This document shows positions 60,323-64,000 of a DNA stretch of 64,000 nucleotides, one piece after another. The notes under the pieces are model-generated. The model saw nothing but the letters and a program-made list of their open reading frames with translations, had not been told where the DNA came from and did no database searches. The translations under genes were made by a program, and so were the position numbers. Numbering within the stretch: position 1 is the first letter of the stretch; each line of letters begins with the position of its first letter. Source of the DNA: Tamarix chinensis (lineage: Eukaryota; Streptophyta; Magnoliopsida; Caryophyllales; Tamaricaceae); assembly GCA_030549775.1 (NCBI GenBank), contig CM060171.1:140214859-140278858 (forward strand). The letters are read 5' to 3'.

Positions 60323-62749
60323 TATACTTGAATGTTAAGGTCTAAATCTAAGGTCTTGCACATGCGATAATAACCCTATCTCAAAAGTTATTATTTTCTA
60401 GGCTTATAAACCCTAATTTCATAAATACATCATAACTTTTCCGTTAGGGCTCAAACAATTAACAGATTCAATCTATATTTCCAAAACACTAATATTAACA
60501 ACATATTCAAGTTTTGTGGAATAATTCTACCATTTCACACAGGTGATAATAATCTTTCCGTTGTAGGGTTATTATTCACAAATCAAACCATTTTCATACT
60601 TCATTGAACTCAAGTCATTCACAAATACTCTAAATACTTCATATAAATCTCATAGCATATTTTACATGATATAACACCTTAAAATATCATGATTCTTGTA
60701 TTAAACCATGTAGATCAAAATGACCTTACCAATAATAAAATCCTTATTTTATACAAATCTTATATATATTGGTAGCTTTATTTCCAAATCCACCATTTAT
60801 CTCCATATACCTTATTATACTCATTTCACACTCATAATACCTTAATAATCCCATGTTAGAACCATATATCACACCAAGGGTTTTCCGCATAGAATAACGA
60901 TATTTCATATTTTTCACTTACTTATTTTCTATTATATAATATCAATTGCATATCATATCACTAACAATCATACATTTAATCACATGATAACCATAATATG
61001 GTATACCACAAAAACATGCATAATACTTAGCAACCAACAACCCTAAACTACGTCAAGTATCCTTACGAAAATGACTTTAGTCTTTAAGCATGCAAATCCT
61101 ATTCCACCTCTTCCAGAACCTCGGAAAAATCACATAAGAAATCATAATAAAACACCATTAGGATTAAACTACATACTTAAGGAAATGTTAAGGAAGTGGA
61201 AGGGTGAAAGAACAGAGGAAAACCGAACTAACTACAGTGAGTGTTTGGAAAAACTTTGTGCAACCCAAAGGGGAGGAATTGTGGCTTGTGACGAGGGAAA
61301 GGATGGAGCAGCGAAACAAGTTGTCATTGCTAGGTGGTGAGAAACGGTCAAAGACGATGAAGGGTGGAGGGAAACAATAGTGGAAGTGGCTGAAGGAGGG
61401 TGTTGTATACCACCACTAGTTGGTTTGGCCAAAGCAAGGGGTGTGCACCTATTGGAAGGGTCGAAGATGGAGTGTAGGCTGTGGTGGAAGTTGCCGAATG
61501 GTGGGGGTGGTGTTTGGGTGTTGTTTTTGCTACCAATGAAGGGAAAATAAGGGGGAAGATGTGGTATGTTTGGTCCTTGGTTGAGGTTAGGAATGATAAA
61601 AGTGATAGAAAGGGGTGAGGGTTGTCGTCGGTGGTTTTTGGGGTTGTTTTGGCGACGATGAGGAGGAGAAGAAAGGATAGAGACGATGCTTTGGAAGTGG
61701 AGTTTTTATAGAGAACAAAGAGAGGGAAAAAAGATGGGTTGGGGCATTTATTGCTGGGTATATATATGTATATGCATGCACAGAGATGGGGAGAAAGGGT
61801 TGAGATTGAGTAAGATTTTTTATCCCTAATCCCACCTCCTTAGGAGTTGGGAATGACTTAGCAGGTGATGGGAGCATGGCAGACATTGTCTATGAAATAC
61901 CCCAAAACCCTAATTTAGAGAACTACGGCAAATTAAGAATTTATTAGGAAAATTAATTAAATAAATTATTGTATTAAAATAAGAGGTAGCAATTAAGGTA
62001 AAATCAAGTGGAAATTAATAAATAATTTAATTAGAAAAGAATTCGGGTGTTTTGCTAATTAAAATGGAATTTAGGAAAAATCTTTTAAAAATCCTAAATT
62101 AACCCAAAAAGGAAATTTAATTATTATTTTATTAAAATATTATTATTTTTAAATATCCCAAATTACCAAAATATTTTAAATACCCAACCCACCTATTTTT
62201 TTCTTTTTCCCCTCTCTTTTCTTTTCCTTTCTTTCCTTCCTCTCCTTTCTCTTTTTCTCTCTTTCCTCTTCCTCCCCCGATCTAGGCCAGCCCACCCCGT
62301 GATCCAGACCTCCCCTTCCTCCTGCGTGGCCCAAGGCCCTTCGCTCTCCCTTCTCTCCCTCGCTAGTCGCCAGCTCGGTTTGGTTTTCTTCTTTTTTTTT
62401 TCCCTGAGCCAACCGATCATTCCCTTTCTTCTTCCCTTCTCCTTCTTCCCTGACCTTCCCTCTCCCCGATGCCCAGCCCCTCCATTTCCCGACGTAGGCA
62501 CGTAGCCTTTGTGCCACTGCACGCTAGCTTGCTGCCCCTATCCCCTTCCCTTTCACTCTCTCTCTCCTCCACCCAATCGCAACTTCTCTCTCTCCTCACG
62601 CACGCCCCTCTCCCTCTTCCTTTCCCCTTCCCGATCTACTAGGCCCTATAAAAATTCAGGCCTACTCCTGCTATAGACCACCGGTCGGTGACCTGCACGC
62701 CTGCCGCCAACCCTCCCTCTTCCCCTCTCTTATTCCCCCTCATCCTTAG

Positions 62750-62763
62750 CCTATAAATACCCC
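62750..62763 (+). promoter_or_regulatory. Probable LTR TATA box
   Basis: CCTATAAATACCCC, followed about 30 bp later by a CT-rich region suited to a transcription start. The clearest copy of the family promoter. Confidence 0.6.
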
Positions 62764-63354
62764 TCTACCAACCCCCTTTCAACTCTTTTTTCTCTCAACC
62801 CAAAAACCCCCAACTCTTGTCGTCGCCACCAGTTCAGCCAACTACTATGCCGCCGTCATCCAGCACCGCCACCCAAACCACCACCCAAACTAATCCCTGC
62901 ACCACCCTCCATCGAGCTACACCCCTCACCACCCTTAATACTCCCTACACAAGCCACCTTAGCTGTACAAAGTTGGTCATTCAACCAACCTTAACCCAGC
63001 TACCACCGCCCTATGCACCACCTTCTAACACCACTCTCGGCACAACCACCTATCCTTATATCCTCTAAAATTACCAGCAGACATTCCCCTAACTTCCCCT
63101 ACCTCCCTCTTCTCCTCCCTTCATCCCTCTCCACCACTCTCGGCCACTACACCGCCGCCGCCCTTGGCTGCGCCACCCCTACCAGTCCAACCCTCTCCAC
63201 TTAAGCATCCTCCACCACCTCAACTTCTCCTCTCATTCCCTAAATACCCAACTCCCCCCCCCCTTTTTCCTCTTTCCCTGCCGGTGTTGCTAGTCACCAC
63301 CAACCCTAGGTGGTACCCCTCTCAATCCTTAAATCCTAATTGTGCAAATTTTAT

Positions 63355-63910
<556 letters not shown>

Positions 63911-64000
63911 GCTAGCCTTAGTATATTATTATTACTACTTTTGTAAAATAATTCAAAACCTTACCCATATAAATATCATCACTTCGAATATTACCACTAT

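Larger units (their letters stand above)
58898..61892 (-). repeat. Old relative of the long LTR family, 58.9-61.9 kb
   Basis: Starts TGTAACAACCG. The decayed terminal block (TACCGTTGTAATTAATATAA), GGAATGAACAACACCC at about 59305, two module arrays (59511-59746 and about 59819-60056), an ATT/ATC run at 60255-60322 and a purine-rich part follow. It is interrupted at 61893 by a young LTR, so its far end is not in the window. Confidence 0.55.

Overview
This window is nuclear DNA of a flowering plant. The evidence is two intron-containing genes of plant families, plant-type LTR retrotransposons, and plant Stowaway and hAT MITEs. I cannot name the species from the sequence. About 90% is AT-rich intergenic or transposon DNA, and there is no sign of bacterial or organellar organisation.

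Region by region: 1-1438 is the 5' end of a Copia-like retrotransposon on the minus strand (LTR, primer-binding site, first gag codons). 5.9-9.3 kb is a decayed Ty3/gypsy pol region, split inside its RNase H by a 1,907-bp solo LTR with a perfect 5-bp target duplication. 9.4-16.4 kb, 24.7-28.0 kb, 29.9-34.5 kb, 34.8-40.0 kb and 61.9-64.0 kb are copies of one very long (up to 4.66 kb) non-coding LTR family. Two of these copies are complete solo LTRs with perfect 5-bp target duplications (TCCTC and AGGTC). Two other places hold broken copies joined head to head, giving large inverted repeats. Between and around them lie older, diverged relatives (5.2, 23.7, 28.0, 29.5-42.0 and 58.9-61.9 kb), and some of the younger copies are nested in these. 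Smaller elements are a hAT MITE (22.1 kb), Stowaway MITEs (19.3 and 43.7 kb) and a TRIM (57.0-57.8 kb).

The only intact protein genes lie between 45.6 and 54.5 kb. They are a FORKED/VAN3-binding-protein-like gene (six exons, plus strand, about 409 aa) and a mitochondrial-type 10-formyltetrahydrofolate deformylase (PurU; eight exons, minus strand, 327 aa). They are convergent and about 1.5 kb apart. All purU exon phases fit and the introns hold several MITE-like insertions. The two genes have unrelated roles: membrane trafficking and vein patterning, versus folate one-carbon balance.

The most unusual signal is in the long LTR family. Each sufficiently complete copy carries two roughly 140-160-bp modules. 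A module has an outer inverted repeat enclosing three CCAC...GTGG hairpins that alternate with AGGG...CCCT-type hairpins. Stem bases change in compensating pairs between copies, and the same layout can be traced in the old, diverged relatives. These modules lie inside a possible GT-AG intron of the LTR leader.
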